A stretch of 44,633 nt of DNA from an uncultured Eubacteriales bacterium. GTDB taxonomy: Bacteria; Bacillota; Clostridia; Oscillospirales; Oscillospiraceae. A program made the translations under genes and the position numbers. The DNA is taken from contig CABRZL010000010.1 of the NCBI GenBank assembly GCA_902475435.1, forward strand, positions 1 through 44,633. The letters are read 5' to 3'. Below, one piece after another: positions 5,866 to 13,716 of the stretch. Below the pieces are notes generated by a model. That model was not told where the DNA came from. It did not search any database and saw nothing but the letters and a program-made list of their open reading frames with translations. Position 1 is the first letter of the stretch. Every line of letters starts with the position of its first letter.

Positions 5866-8250
5866 TTACCGAAGAACAGCACCCAATGTAGATTCCAGCT
5901 TATTTAAAATGTTCGACATAACAGCTCCGGAATCGTTGTCAGTAAGGGTCCGGTCGTCAGCACGAAGTTCCAGAGAGAAGGCCAGGGATTTTTTCCCCTC
6001 CGGAATACCCTTGCCCCGATATACGTCGAAGAGCTTCACTGATCGCAGCAGTTTGCCGCCCGCGCTTTGGATGCAGGCTTCCACTTCCGCAACAGTCAGG
6101 GCTTCATCGCAGACAACGGCAATATCCCGTTCCACTGCCGGATAGCGGGGCAGAGGATGGTAGAGATTCTCGGGTGCCAGAAGCGTCAGAAGGGTTGTGA
6201 AATTCAGTTCTGCACAGTATACCTCGCCGTCAATGCCATAATTGGCAGCTACCAGAGGATGCACCTGACCGAATACGCCGATTTCCACGCCGCCTACGGT
6301 AAGTTTCGCGCAGCGGCCGGGATGGTAGGACGGGTTGTCCGTCACAGCGGTATAGGTCCGTGTTTGGGCGTTGAGAGCCCGCAGGATTGCTTCGATTTCC
6401 CCTTTCATTGTGAAGAAGGTTTCGCTGGCGCCATAGGTGCCAAGGGTCAGAATGACATCTTCCTTTGGAAGGTCTTGGCCTTCTATGGGAAGATAGACTT
6501 TGGCCAGCTCATAGAGCTTGGCAGCCTTGTTCCGGTAGGCGTTATTTCGGGACAGCGTGTCCATCATGCAGGGCAGGGTAGTGGTGCGCATAATGGAGGT
6601 GTCCTCTCCCAGGGGGTTGATGATCCGAATCACGTTCCGTAAAGGACTGTCCTTGGGCAGACGAATTTGATCGAACATGGCAGGGCTGCCAAAGGAGTAG
6701 GTGAGGATCTCGCTATAGCCCATGCCTCTGCAAATAGAACCCGTGAGGTTCTGCTTTTTCTGGGTGTCCGTGTAGCCGCCCTGAGCGGTGGCGCCTCGGA
6801 ACATGGTTACTGGAATTTTGTCATAGCCATACATCCGGGCCACTTCCTCCGCCACGTCTGCCATATAGTGGATGTCAGTGCGCCAGGAGGGTACGTGCAG
6901 CATATTGCCTTCCAGAGTAAAGCCCAGACGAGTCAGCAGTGATACCATTTCGTCGCTGGAGAGATTGGTGCCCAGAAGGCTGTTTATTTTCTCAGGCTGG
7001 AAGGCCACCTCAACCGGCTGGGGCACGTAATTCAGTACGTCGATGATGCCGTCCATGACGTCGCCTGCTCCCAGCAGTTCCACCAGTTCGCAGGCGCGCT
7101 GAACAGCGGGATAGGTGCTCAGAGGATTGAGACCTTTTTCGTATTTGGAGGAAGCGTCGGTGCGCATGCCCAGAGCGTTGGCAGTTTGCCGGATGCAGGT
7201 GCCGTCGAAATTGGCGCATTCAAAGACTACGTCAGTGGTAGTGTCTAAAATCTCAGAGTTCATGCCGCCCATAATACCGGCCAGGCCGATGGCACGGTCA
7301 CTGTCGGCGATGACCAGCATTTTATCGGTAAGGGTGTGCTCGTTCCCATCCAGTGTTGTGAGGGATTCGCCGTCCTTGGCGCGGCGAACCACAATCTTGC
7401 CGCTGCTCACATAGCCGTAGTCGAAAGCATGCATGGGCTGACCATATTCCAGCATCACATAGTTTGTAATATCTACGATGTTGTTGATGGGACGTACGCC
7501 GAGGGCGCGGAGACGCTGCCGGAGCCATTTGGGCGAGGGAGCGATTTTGACATTGGTGACCATCCGGGAGGTGTATCGGGGGCACAGATCAGGATCATCC
7601 ACCTCAACCTCCAGCCGGTCGAATATGGAGCCGGCGTCAGAGCCTTTTACCTGTGGTTCATGGAGCGTAAGCGGACGGTCAAAAGTGGCCGCGGCCTCGC
7701 GGGCAATCCCGATGATGGAGTAACAGTCGGTGCGGTTGTTGGTGATCTCGAATTCTACCACGCTGTCGTCGGTGCCAATCACCTCGTTGATATCCTGGCC
7801 TACATGGATATCGGGTTCCTCCAAAATGAAAATGCCGTCTTCTATGGCATAGGGGAAATCATTCTTGGTCAGTCCCAGCTCTTTGAGGGAACAAAGCATG
7901 CCGTTGGAGACTTCGCCCCGGAGCTTTCCTTTGGTGATATGAACGCCGCCGGGAAGATAGGAGTTGTGTTTGGCCACAGGAACCATGTCTCCCTGCTTTA
8001 CATTTTGCGCGCCGGTGACAATTTGGACAGGTGCGTCCTCACCCACATCCACCTGGCAGATCCACATATGGTCGGAATTGGTGTGGCGCGTGATTTCAAG
8101 TACCTTTCCGACGACGACATTTTTAATCTCAGCGGAAAGAACGGTTGTGGTTTCTACTTTGGTGCCGGACATGGTCATGGCGGCGTCAAATTCGTGATCG
8201 CTTGCATCAATTGTTACATATTCATTGAGCCATTTTCTCGAAATATTCAT
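5866..8250 (-). CDS. pheT: Phenylalanine--tRNA ligase beta subunit
   Basis: A 794-residue protein of full family length. Domain order is visible: an N-terminal EMAP-type tRNA-binding fold around residues 40-150 (GKVLEITRHTNSDHMWICQV, IVTGAQNVKQGDMVPVA), the B3/B4 region with the editing site around 210-390, B5 around 405-475 (EKINSLLGTNLSSDEMVSLL), the catalytic-like core with TYSFGSP, and the C-terminal ferredoxin-fold anticodon-binding domain (YPAVERDIAVVCDEALTVAEVE onward) to the end. Together with PheS it forms the cytosolic alpha2beta2 synthetase that charges tRNA-Phe. It starts 19 bases after pheS, with AAAGGAG upstream, and shares the T-box-controlled transcript. Confidence 0.98.
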   Translation of the reverse strand: MNISRKWLNEYVTIDASDHEFDAAMTMSGTKVETTTVLSAEIKNVVVGKVLEITRHTNSDHMWICQVDVGEDAPVQIVTGAQNVKQGDMVPVAKHNSYLPGGVHITKGKLRGEVSNGMLCSLKELGLTKNDFPYAIEDGIFILEEPDIHVGQDINEVIGTDDSVVEFEITNNRTDCYSIIGIAREAAATFDRPLTLHEPQVKGSDAGSIFDRLEVEVDDPDLCPRYTSRMVTNVKIAPSPKWLRQRLRALGVRPINNIVDITNYVMLEYGQPMHAFDYGYVSSGKIVVRRAKDGESLTTLDGNEHTLTDKMLVIADSDRAIGLAGIMGGMNSEILDTTTDVVFECANFDGTCIRQTANALGMRTDASSKYEKGLNPLSTYPAVQRACELVELLGAGDVMDGIIDVLNYVPQPVEVAFQPEKINSLLGTNLSSDEMVSLLTRLGFTLEGNMLHVPSWRTDIHYMADVAEEVARMYGYDKIPVTMFRGATAQGGYTDTQKKQNLTGSICRGMGYSEILTYSFGSPAMFDQIRLPKDSPLRNVIRIINPLGEDTSIMRTTTLPCMMDTLSRNNAYRNKAAKLYELAKVYLPIEGQDLPKEDVILTLGTYGASETFFTMKGEIEAILRALNAQTRTYTAVTDNPSYHPGRCAKLTVGGVEIGVFGQVHPLVAANYGIDGEVYCAELNFTTLLTLLAPENLYHPLPRYPAVERDIAVVCDEALTVAEVEACIQSAGGKLLRSVKLFDVYRGKGIPEGKKSLAFSLELRADDRTLTDNDSGAVMSNILNKLESTLGAVLR

Positions 8251-8269
8251 GTTTCATCCGCTCCTTTCA

Positions 8270-9313
8270 TCAGAACTGGTTGAGGAACCGCACGTCGTTT
8301 TCAAAGATGAGACGCAGGTCGTTGATGTTGAACCGGTTCATTGTCATGCGCTCTACGCCGCAGCCAAAGGCGAAGCCGGAGTAGACCTCTGGGTCGATGC
8401 CGCAGCCCTCCAGAACCTTGGGGTGTACCATGCCGGCACCCAGGATTTCAATCCAGCCCTCGCCGTGGCAGGTGGGACAGGTGCGGCCGTCTACAGTGCC
8501 GCTGCCGCTGCACTTAAAGCACCGGACGTCCACCTCGCAGGAGGGTTCGGTGAACGGGAAATGATGGGGGCGAAAACGGACCACGCTCTCCTCTCCATAA
8601 AGGAGCTTTACCATCTGGGTGAGGCTGCCTTTCAGATCGGCCATTGTGATGCCCTTGTCGATGACCAGACCCTCCATCTGGTGGAACATAGGGCTGTGGG
8701 TGGCATCTACTTCGTCCTTCCGGTAAACCCGGCCGGGGGAAATGATACGAATAGGGGGCTTTCTGGTTTCCATGACCCGGACCTGCATCGGGGAGGTCTG
8801 GGTGCGGAGCAGCACCTTATCGTCCTCTGTAGTATAGAATGTGTCCTGGCGGTCCCGGGCAGGATGGCCGGCCGGGGTGTTGAGCTTGGTAAAGTTATAA
8901 CTCTCAAGCTCCACTTCCGGGCCGTCCACCACATCAAAGCCCATGCCGATAAAGATTTCTTTCATCTCGTCCAGTACGATGGACATGGGGTGGCGGTGGC
9001 CCAGAGGAATTTCCACGCCGGGCATGGTCACATCCAACGCCTCAGATCGAAGTTTCAGATCCATGGCCATCGCTGCTAGCGCTTCTTTTTTGCGCTCCAA
9101 TTCTTTTTCAAGCGTAGCTCGAACCTGGTTGGCGAGCTGTCCCATGACGGGACGTTCTTCCGGAGAAAGGGAACCCATCTTCTTCAGTACGGCGGTAAGT
9201 TCCCCCTTTTTGCCCAGAAACTTGACCCGGAGGGATTCCAGCTCCTGGGGCGCGTTTGCAGAGGCAAATGCCTCCAGCGCCTTTTTTTCAATGGCTTCCA
9301 GCTGCTGTTTCAT
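8270..9313 (-). CDS. pheS: Phenylalanine--tRNA ligase alpha subunit
   Basis: A 347-residue class II aminoacyl-tRNA synthetase catalytic subunit. An N-terminal coiled-coil (about 1-90) is followed by the catalytic core: GHRHPMS, the motif-2 region SPMFHQMEGLVIDKGI, HFPFTEPSCEVDV, and motif 3 FGCGVERMTMNRFNINDLR near the C-terminus. Between the last two lies a CFKC...CPTC four-cysteine insert (about residues 263-282), probably a zinc knuckle and common in Bacillota PheS. The ATG at 9313 follows a GGAGA ribosome site with 8-base spacing. It is the first gene of the pheST operon, directly behind the T-box leader. Confidence 0.98.
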   Translation of the reverse strand: MKQQLEAIEKKALEAFASANAPQELESLRVKFLGKKGELTAVLKKMGSLSPEERPVMGQLANQVRATLEKELERKKEALAAMAMDLKLRSEALDVTMPGVEIPLGHRHPMSIVLDEMKEIFIGMGFDVVDGPEVELESYNFTKLNTPAGHPARDRQDTFYTTEDDKVLLRTQTSPMQVRVMETRKPPIRIISPGRVYRKDEVDATHSPMFHQMEGLVIDKGITMADLKGSLTQMVKLLYGEESVVRFRPHHFPFTEPSCEVDVRCFKCSGSGTVDGRTCPTCHGEGWIEILGAGMVHPKVLEGCGIDPEVYSGFAFGCGVERMTMNRFNINDLRLIFENDVRFLNQF

Positions 9314-9399
9314 AGTGTAGTCTCCTTATCTCAAATGTAATATACAGCGAAGGGAATTGGTGTTCATGCAATATGGGTTTTTATGACTGCTTTACAAAA

Positions 9400-9648
9400 A
9401 AATAAGCCCCTCGTCCACATAGGGGACGAAAGACTGCTCTTCCGCGGTACCACCCGCAATTCGCCTCTGACAAGGCGCTCTCTTCATGGATAACGGCACA
9501 ACCCGGCACGTCCTACTATTAAATATGTTCAGACGGCAGCTCCTGGGGGAAAGCCCTCGTCCGCATGCAGGCGGTTTCCAGCGTCCCGCCCTCTCTTTGG
9601 CATGCAACGGATTTCAGACAACCCGATCATCGCAGTTTTCTTCATGAT
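9400..9648 (-). promoter_or_regulatory. T-box riboswitch leader of pheST
   Basis: The minus-strand leader carries the diagnostic T-box core GAATTGCGGGTGGTACCGCG (9442-9463), which binds the uncharged tRNA acceptor end and builds the antiterminator. A GC-rich hairpin follows (AGTCTTTCGTCCCC ... GACGAGGGGC) and runs into TTATTTTTTT near 9400. The 5' half shows a Stem-I-like region with AGAGAG. By family knowledge it should sense uncharged tRNA-Phe with a UUC specifier; a candidate TTC lies in the CTTTCCCC segment, but I did not prove the specifier loop. Confidence 0.93.
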
Positions 9649-9654
9649 ATAGGG

Positions 9655-9683
9655 ATCATAGCACAGAATTTATAAACTTGCAA
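9655..9683 (-). promoter_or_regulatory. Sigma-A type promoter of the pheST T-box transcript
   Basis: On the minus strand TTGCAA and TATGAT are separated by exactly 17 bases; transcription would begin near 9648, just before the T-box. Confidence 0.75.
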
Positions 9684-9691
9684 CATAAAAA

Positions 9692-9720
9692 TTGACGAGG
9701 CCAGAAAAATAGAATATAAT
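9692..9720 (+). promoter_or_regulatory. Strong sigma-A promoter of the nnr-alr operon
   Basis: TTGACG and a perfect TATAAT are separated by exactly 17 bases. It lies back to back with the pheST promoter, only 8 bases between their -35 boxes. Confidence 0.85.
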
Positions 9721-9774
9721 AACAAAATACAGCCGAAATCAGGCCGTAAATACTGTGAAAATTGAGGGTACGTT

Positions 9775-10296
9775 ATGTTTGAAGACGATATTTTTGTAGA
9801 GGAAATGGTGGTTCGGCGGAAAACTGCGCTGAATTTTCTGCTGAGTATATTGATTGTTGTGGTTGCGTTGGCTTTGTCTTTGCTGATTTGGCTGGTGGTG
9901 CCGTTTATCAACAGCGTATTGATCCTCATAGTGCTCTTTGCGGCCTATCTGTGTATTCGATTTCAGTATGTAGAATTTGAATATTCCTTTACCAATGGGG
10001 ATTTGGACGTGGATAAAATTATGGCCAAGCGTAAGCGTAAGCGTGTGTTGGAGATCAATCAAAAACAGATCCGGGTTATGGCGCCCTACACAGCGGAGTA
10101 TGAATCTGAGACGAAAGATTATAAGGTGTCGGAAGTATTGGATTTTTCTTCCTCCAAAAATGCGGCGGGCCGTTGGTTTCTGATCTATGAGAGAAGAGAG
10201 AGCGGATATGGCTTTGTGGTGATCCAGCCTTCCAAGCGGTTGCGGGAGGCCATGCAGAAATATCTGCGCTCTCGCATGAAGGGGATGGAAGCATGA
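9775..10296 (+). CDS. Small membrane protein of unknown function (DUF6106-like)
   Basis: A 173-residue protein with a short charged N-terminus (MFEDDIFVEEMVVRRK), two closely spaced hydrophobic segments at about residues 18-62 separated by PFINS, and a soluble C-terminal domain rich in basic residues (MAKRKRKRVLEINQ) with beta-strand character. It resembles the uncharacterised DUF6106-type proteins of clostridia, from memory only. The ATG at 9775 has GAGGG upstream. It is the first gene of the operon and its stop overlaps the nnr start by 4 bases (ATGA), implying translational coupling. Position before nnr and alr does not reveal a function. The C-terminal half is predicted cytoplasmic if the N-terminus is inside. 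Confidence 0.75.
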   Translation: MFEDDIFVEEMVVRRKTALNFLLSILIVVVALALSLLIWLVVPFINSVLILIVLFAAYLCIRFQYVEFEYSFTNGDLDVDKIMAKRKRKRVLEINQKQIRVMAPYTAEYESETKDYKVSEVLDFSSSKNAAGRWFLIYERRESGYGFVVIQPSKRLREAMQKYLRSRMKGMEA

Positions 10297-11795
10297 AATT
10301 TGCGGGCGGATCCGCCATGCGGGAAATGGACCGGTATACAATAGAAAACATCGGGATTCCTGGACAAACCCTGATGCTCCGGGCGGCGCGTGGTGCGGCT
10401 GAGGCCGCCGCCGGGATGCTGCCGGATGGGGGACGGGTTCTGGTGCTTTCTGGAAGCGGCAACAATGGCGGAGACGGGATTGGAATGACGGCCCTGCTGC
10501 TGGAGAACGGGTACGAAGCGGTCTGCGTTATGGTGGGGAACGAAACGAAGCTCTCTGCGGACAGCGTTGCAATGCGTCAGCGGCTGGAGCAGACAGGGGG
10601 AAGGCTCCTTCCCTATACGGGGCCTGAGATTCTCGATGGCAACTGGGATCTGATTGTGGACGCCCTCTTTGGCACTGGCCTATCCAGGCCCATTGCCGGA
10701 AAATATGCAGAGCTGATTGCCGCAGTGAACGCGAAGGATGTTCCGGTGCTTGCCTGCGATATTTCCAGCGGAATTCACGCAGATACCGGCGAGATCTTGG
10801 GCTGTGCGGTTCGGGCTGATACAACCGTCACCTTCCATCTGCCCAAAACGGGGCAGCTGCTTCCGCCGGGGACGGAATATACCGGTAGATTATTGGTTCA
10901 CGATATCGGTATTCCGGAAGAAGCCCTGGAGCGGGTGAAACTGGATGGAACCTATGTAACGGAGGAATTGGTCCGTTCCTGGCTTCACAAGCCCAGCCTG
11001 GAGAGCCACAAGGGCGATTTGGGCAAGGTGCTGCTAATCTGCGGGTCTACAGGATTCACAGGGGCCGCAGCTCTGGCAGCGAGGGCCGCACTTCGTACCG
11101 GCGCCGGGCTGGTATATTTGGCGGTGCCAGAGCCTGTATATCCCATTTTAGCTTCTAAGCTGGATGAACCGGTGGTGTTTCCAATGCCGGCCAGCGGAAA
11201 CGGCCGGTTCTCCCGCATCGGCGTGCCGGAGCTTCAGGAGCGGCTGAAAGATGTGGATGCATGTCTGGTTGGCCCCGGTATGGGACAGTGCTATGATACC
11301 GAAGAAGTGGTCTACGGGATTTTGGAAGAGGCAAAATGTCCGGTTGTTTTGGATGCCGATGGCATAAATGTGCTGGCGGGACATATAGATAGATTGGACA
11401 AGGTCTCAGTCCCCGTGGTACTGACGCCCCATGCAGGAGAATTCCGACGGATTGGCGGCGATCCCGCGAAAAACCGTATGGATGCTGCCAGAGAAATGGC
11501 GGAACGCACGGGGGCGGTTATTGTACTCAAAGGGTACCGTACCGTGGTGGCGGGGCCAAATGGAGAAATTTATGTCAACTCCACCGGAAATCCCGGTATG
11601 GCCACCGGGGGCAGCGGCGATGTGCTCTCCGGCATTCTTACCTGCCTTTTGGGGCAGGGGATGGAGCCGGTACAAGCGGCGGCAGCGGCGGTGTGGCTGC
11701 ATGGCGCCGCGGGGGACAGATGCGCTGCACGGTTGGGAATCCGCAGCATGCTGCCTACGGATATAATTGGGGCTTTGTCCGAAATTCTCAGATAA
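10293..11795 (+). CDS. nnr: Bifunctional NAD(P)H-hydrate epimerase / ADP-dependent NAD(P)H-hydrate dehydratase
   Basis: A 500-residue fusion of two repair enzymes. The N-terminal YjeF_N epimerase domain (about 1-210) shows GSGNNGGDGIG near residue 53 and LFGTGLSRPIAGKYAELI. The C-terminal ribokinase-like dehydratase domain (about 225-500) shows LICGSTGFTGAAALAARAA, VGPGMGQ, VLDADGINVL, LTPHAGEFRRI and GNPGMATGGSGDVLSG near residue 436. The enzyme interconverts the epimers of hydrated NAD(P)H and dehydrates the S form with ADP, rescuing damaged cofactor in the cytosol. Translation is coupled to the upstream membrane-protein gene by an ATGA overlap. The next gene follows after 14 bases. Confidence 0.96.
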   Translation: MKFAGGSAMREMDRYTIENIGIPGQTLMLRAARGAAEAAAGMLPDGGRVLVLSGSGNNGGDGIGMTALLLENGYEAVCVMVGNETKLSADSVAMRQRLEQTGGRLLPYTGPEILDGNWDLIVDALFGTGLSRPIAGKYAELIAAVNAKDVPVLACDISSGIHADTGEILGCAVRADTTVTFHLPKTGQLLPPGTEYTGRLLVHDIGIPEEALERVKLDGTYVTEELVRSWLHKPSLESHKGDLGKVLLICGSTGFTGAAALAARAALRTGAGLVYLAVPEPVYPILASKLDEPVVFPMPASGNGRFSRIGVPELQERLKDVDACLVGPGMGQCYDTEEVVYGILEEAKCPVVLDADGINVLAGHIDRLDKVSVPVVLTPHAGEFRRIGGDPAKNRMDAAREMAERTGAVIVLKGYRTVVAGPNGEIYVNSTGNPGMATGGSGDVLSGILTCLLGQGMEPVQAAAAAVWLHGAAGDRCAARLGIRSMLPTDIIGALSEILR

Positions 11796-11809
11796 CGGAG
11801 GACAAACCT

Positions 11810-12451
11810 GTGCGGCTAAAGACTGCCGTACCAATGATGCTGCTGCTCCTGCTGTGCGCCTGCGGAGCGGCGAAGGAGTCGGCGCAGACCCCGGTGAGTT
11901 TTCGTACTGCTCTGACCAGTGCCGGCCAGTGTAATTTTACGCTGGAACTGACCGCGGATTACGGGGATTATATCCGGGAATTTACGCTGCAATGTTCTGG
12001 GGACGTAGACGGCGACACATCGTTGACGGTCATGGCGCCTGAAATTGCCCAAGGAGTTACCGCGACTGTGAGTGGTGAGGATGCAGCGGTATCCTATTCG
12101 GATACAGTCTTGGCTGTAGAGAATTTTGAGAGCCGTGCAATATCGCCTATGGCGGCGCCGTATCTCCTGACAAAAGCCTGGAGTGAGGGATATATTGAAT
12201 CTTGCGGCGTGGACGGTGATTGGGAACAGGTCCATTACCTTTTAGGTTATGGAGGCAAGCAGTTGGAAATTGTCACCTGCTTTGCGGGGCAAGAGCCTCA
12301 GTGGGCGGAAATTTCGGACGGAGAAAATATTCTGATCTCCTGTGAGATCAGCGAGTTTACGTTACAAAAGAAGGCAGAACAACATGACGAAAATCAAGAA
12401 GATGCTGAAACGGACATGGGCGGAGGTGAATCTGGACAACCTGGCGCATAA
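11810..12451 (+). CDS. Putative lipoprotein of unknown function
   Basis: I place the start at the GTG at 11810, with GGAGG 8 bases upstream; earlier in-frame starts lie inside nnr and give a non-signal N-terminus. The 213-residue product starts with basic residues (VRLK), then a leucine-rich core and the lipobox LCAC with acceptor cysteine 18, so it is probably lipid-anchored on the outer face of the membrane. The mature part begins with QTPVSFRTALTSAGQCNFTL and looks like a beta-rich lipid- or peptide-binding fold, with some resemblance to LolA-like carriers, but I do not recognise a family. The C-terminus is acidic and Gly/Glu-rich. Its last 68 bases overlap the alr start in another frame. 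Confidence 0.75.
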   Translation: MRLKTAVPMMLLLLLCACGAAKESAQTPVSFRTALTSAGQCNFTLELTADYGDYIREFTLQCSGDVDGDTSLTVMAPEIAQGVTATVSGEDAAVSYSDTVLAVENFESRAISPMAAPYLLTKAWSEGYIESCGVDGDWEQVHYLLGYGGKQLEIVTCFAGQEPQWAEISDGENILISCEISEFTLQKKAEQHDENQEDAETDMGGGESGQPGA

Positions 12452-13565
12452 TGTCAAAATCCTGCGGGAATCCCTCCCGGATGGCTGTCGGTTTCTGGGT
12501 GTAGTAAAAGCGGATGCCTATGGCCATGGGGCGGTATCTGTGGCCCGGGAATTGGAAAACCTGAACGCGGAATACCTGGCAGTATCCAATTATGAAGAAG
12601 CGTTGCAACTTCGGCGGGCGGAAATTCATCTGCCTATCTTGATTCTGGGCTACACTCCGGCGGAGTTTGCCCGGGAAGAGGCGGCGCTGCATATTACACA
12701 GGAGGTTCACAGCCTCGATTATGGACAAGCGCTTTCCGAAGCATTGATGGGCAGCGGCCAGACACTGAATATCCATATGAAGATTGATACCGGGATGAGC
12801 AGGTTGGGATTCTTTGCCTATGACCGGCCGGAAACAATTTCGGAACTGACGGAGCTCGATGCGCTTCCGGGGCTTCACACGGAGGGAATCTTTATGCATT
12901 TTGCCGTGTCGGATACGCCAAGTCAGGATGCATATACGCAGCTCCAGTACCACCGATTTTTAGAGGTGGTTAAAGCTCTGGAGGAGCGGGGGATTTCTCT
13001 GGAACTGGTTCATTGCGCCAATAGTGGAGCGACCATTGCGTATCCCCAGTTTGCTCATGATATGGTGCGTCCCGGTATCGCCACATATGGCCTGAGTCCT
13101 TCCGTTGAACTGCGGGGAAGGAAGGATCTCCGTCCTCTGATGAGCTTGAAGACTACCATCTCTGCCATACGACCTTTTGCACCGGGGATTACCGTGAGCT
13201 ATGGGAGAACCTATGAAACACCGGATCACCGGGTGATTGCCGTATGCCCCATTGGTTATGCGGATGGTCTGCCCCGGCGGCTGAGCGGAGCGATACACTT
13301 TCTGCTCCATGGAAAGCGTATCCCTGTGGTGGGCCGGATCTGCATGGATATGTGTATGGTGGACGTCACGGATGTACCGGAAGCGTCGGTAGGGGATACG
13401 GTCACAGTGGTAGGGACTGATGGCCAGGAAACCATTACCTGGGACGACTGGGCTGACCAGCTCGATACGATTTCCTATGAGCTGCTCTGTGGCATCAATA
13501 AACGTGTGCCGCGGCTGTATTTCAAAAAAGGGGAGCTAGTGGATACGCTCCAATATATTGTTTGA
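12384..13565 (+). CDS. alr: Alanine racemase
   Basis: A 393-residue fold-III PLP enzyme that interconverts L- and D-alanine for peptidoglycan. The PLP-binding lysine is K42 in VVKADAYGHG; the second catalytic residue is the tyrosine near 273 in VSYGRTYE. Other family blocks are seen: MKIDTGMSRLGF, VHCANSGATI, VRPGIATYG, and the C-terminal beta domain with GRICMDMCMVDVTDVP. The start chosen is ATG 12384, with a weak AAGG upstream; a longer open frame to 12342 lies entirely inside the lipoprotein gene. Overlap with that gene suggests translational coupling. It is the last gene of the operon, followed by a terminator. Confidence 0.97.
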   Translation: MTKIKKMLKRTWAEVNLDNLAHNVKILRESLPDGCRFLGVVKADAYGHGAVSVARELENLNAEYLAVSNYEEALQLRRAEIHLPILILGYTPAEFAREEAALHITQEVHSLDYGQALSEALMGSGQTLNIHMKIDTGMSRLGFFAYDRPETISELTELDALPGLHTEGIFMHFAVSDTPSQDAYTQLQYHRFLEVVKALEERGISLELVHCANSGATIAYPQFAHDMVRPGIATYGLSPSVELRGRKDLRPLMSLKTTISAIRPFAPGITVSYGRTYETPDHRVIAVCPIGYADGLPRRLSGAIHFLLHGKRIPVVGRICMDMCMVDVTDVPEASVGDTVTVVGTDGQETITWDDWADQLDTISYELLCGINKRVPRLYFKKGELVDTLQYIV

Positions 13566-13577
13566 GACTGGACTTTC

Positions 13578-13608
13578 AAAGCATCTGCCAAATGGCAGGT
13601 GCTTTTTC
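13578..13608 (+). terminator. Intrinsic terminator after alr
   Basis: A 13-bp stem AAAGCATCTGCCA / TGGCAGGTGCTTT (one T-G pair) with a 2-base apparent loop runs into TTTTTCATTTT. Confidence 0.9.
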
Positions 13609-13638
13609 ATTTTGATGTAAAAAATGGTAATTCAATGG

Positions 13639-13667
13639 TTGCAGAAAGGTTAAAAATATGTTATAAA
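13639..13667 (+). promoter_or_regulatory. Sigma-A type promoter of the giant surface-protein gene
   Basis: TTGCAG and TATAAA are separated by exactly 17 bases. The 5' leader of about 45 bases includes a small hairpin TTCCAT / ATGGAA (13686-13703) that abuts the GGAGG ribosome site at 13704 and could modulate translation. Confidence 0.7.
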
Positions 13668-13716
13668 TGAGTAAAAGGAATGAGTTTCCATTTGTCCATG
13701 GAAGGAGGAATATACT

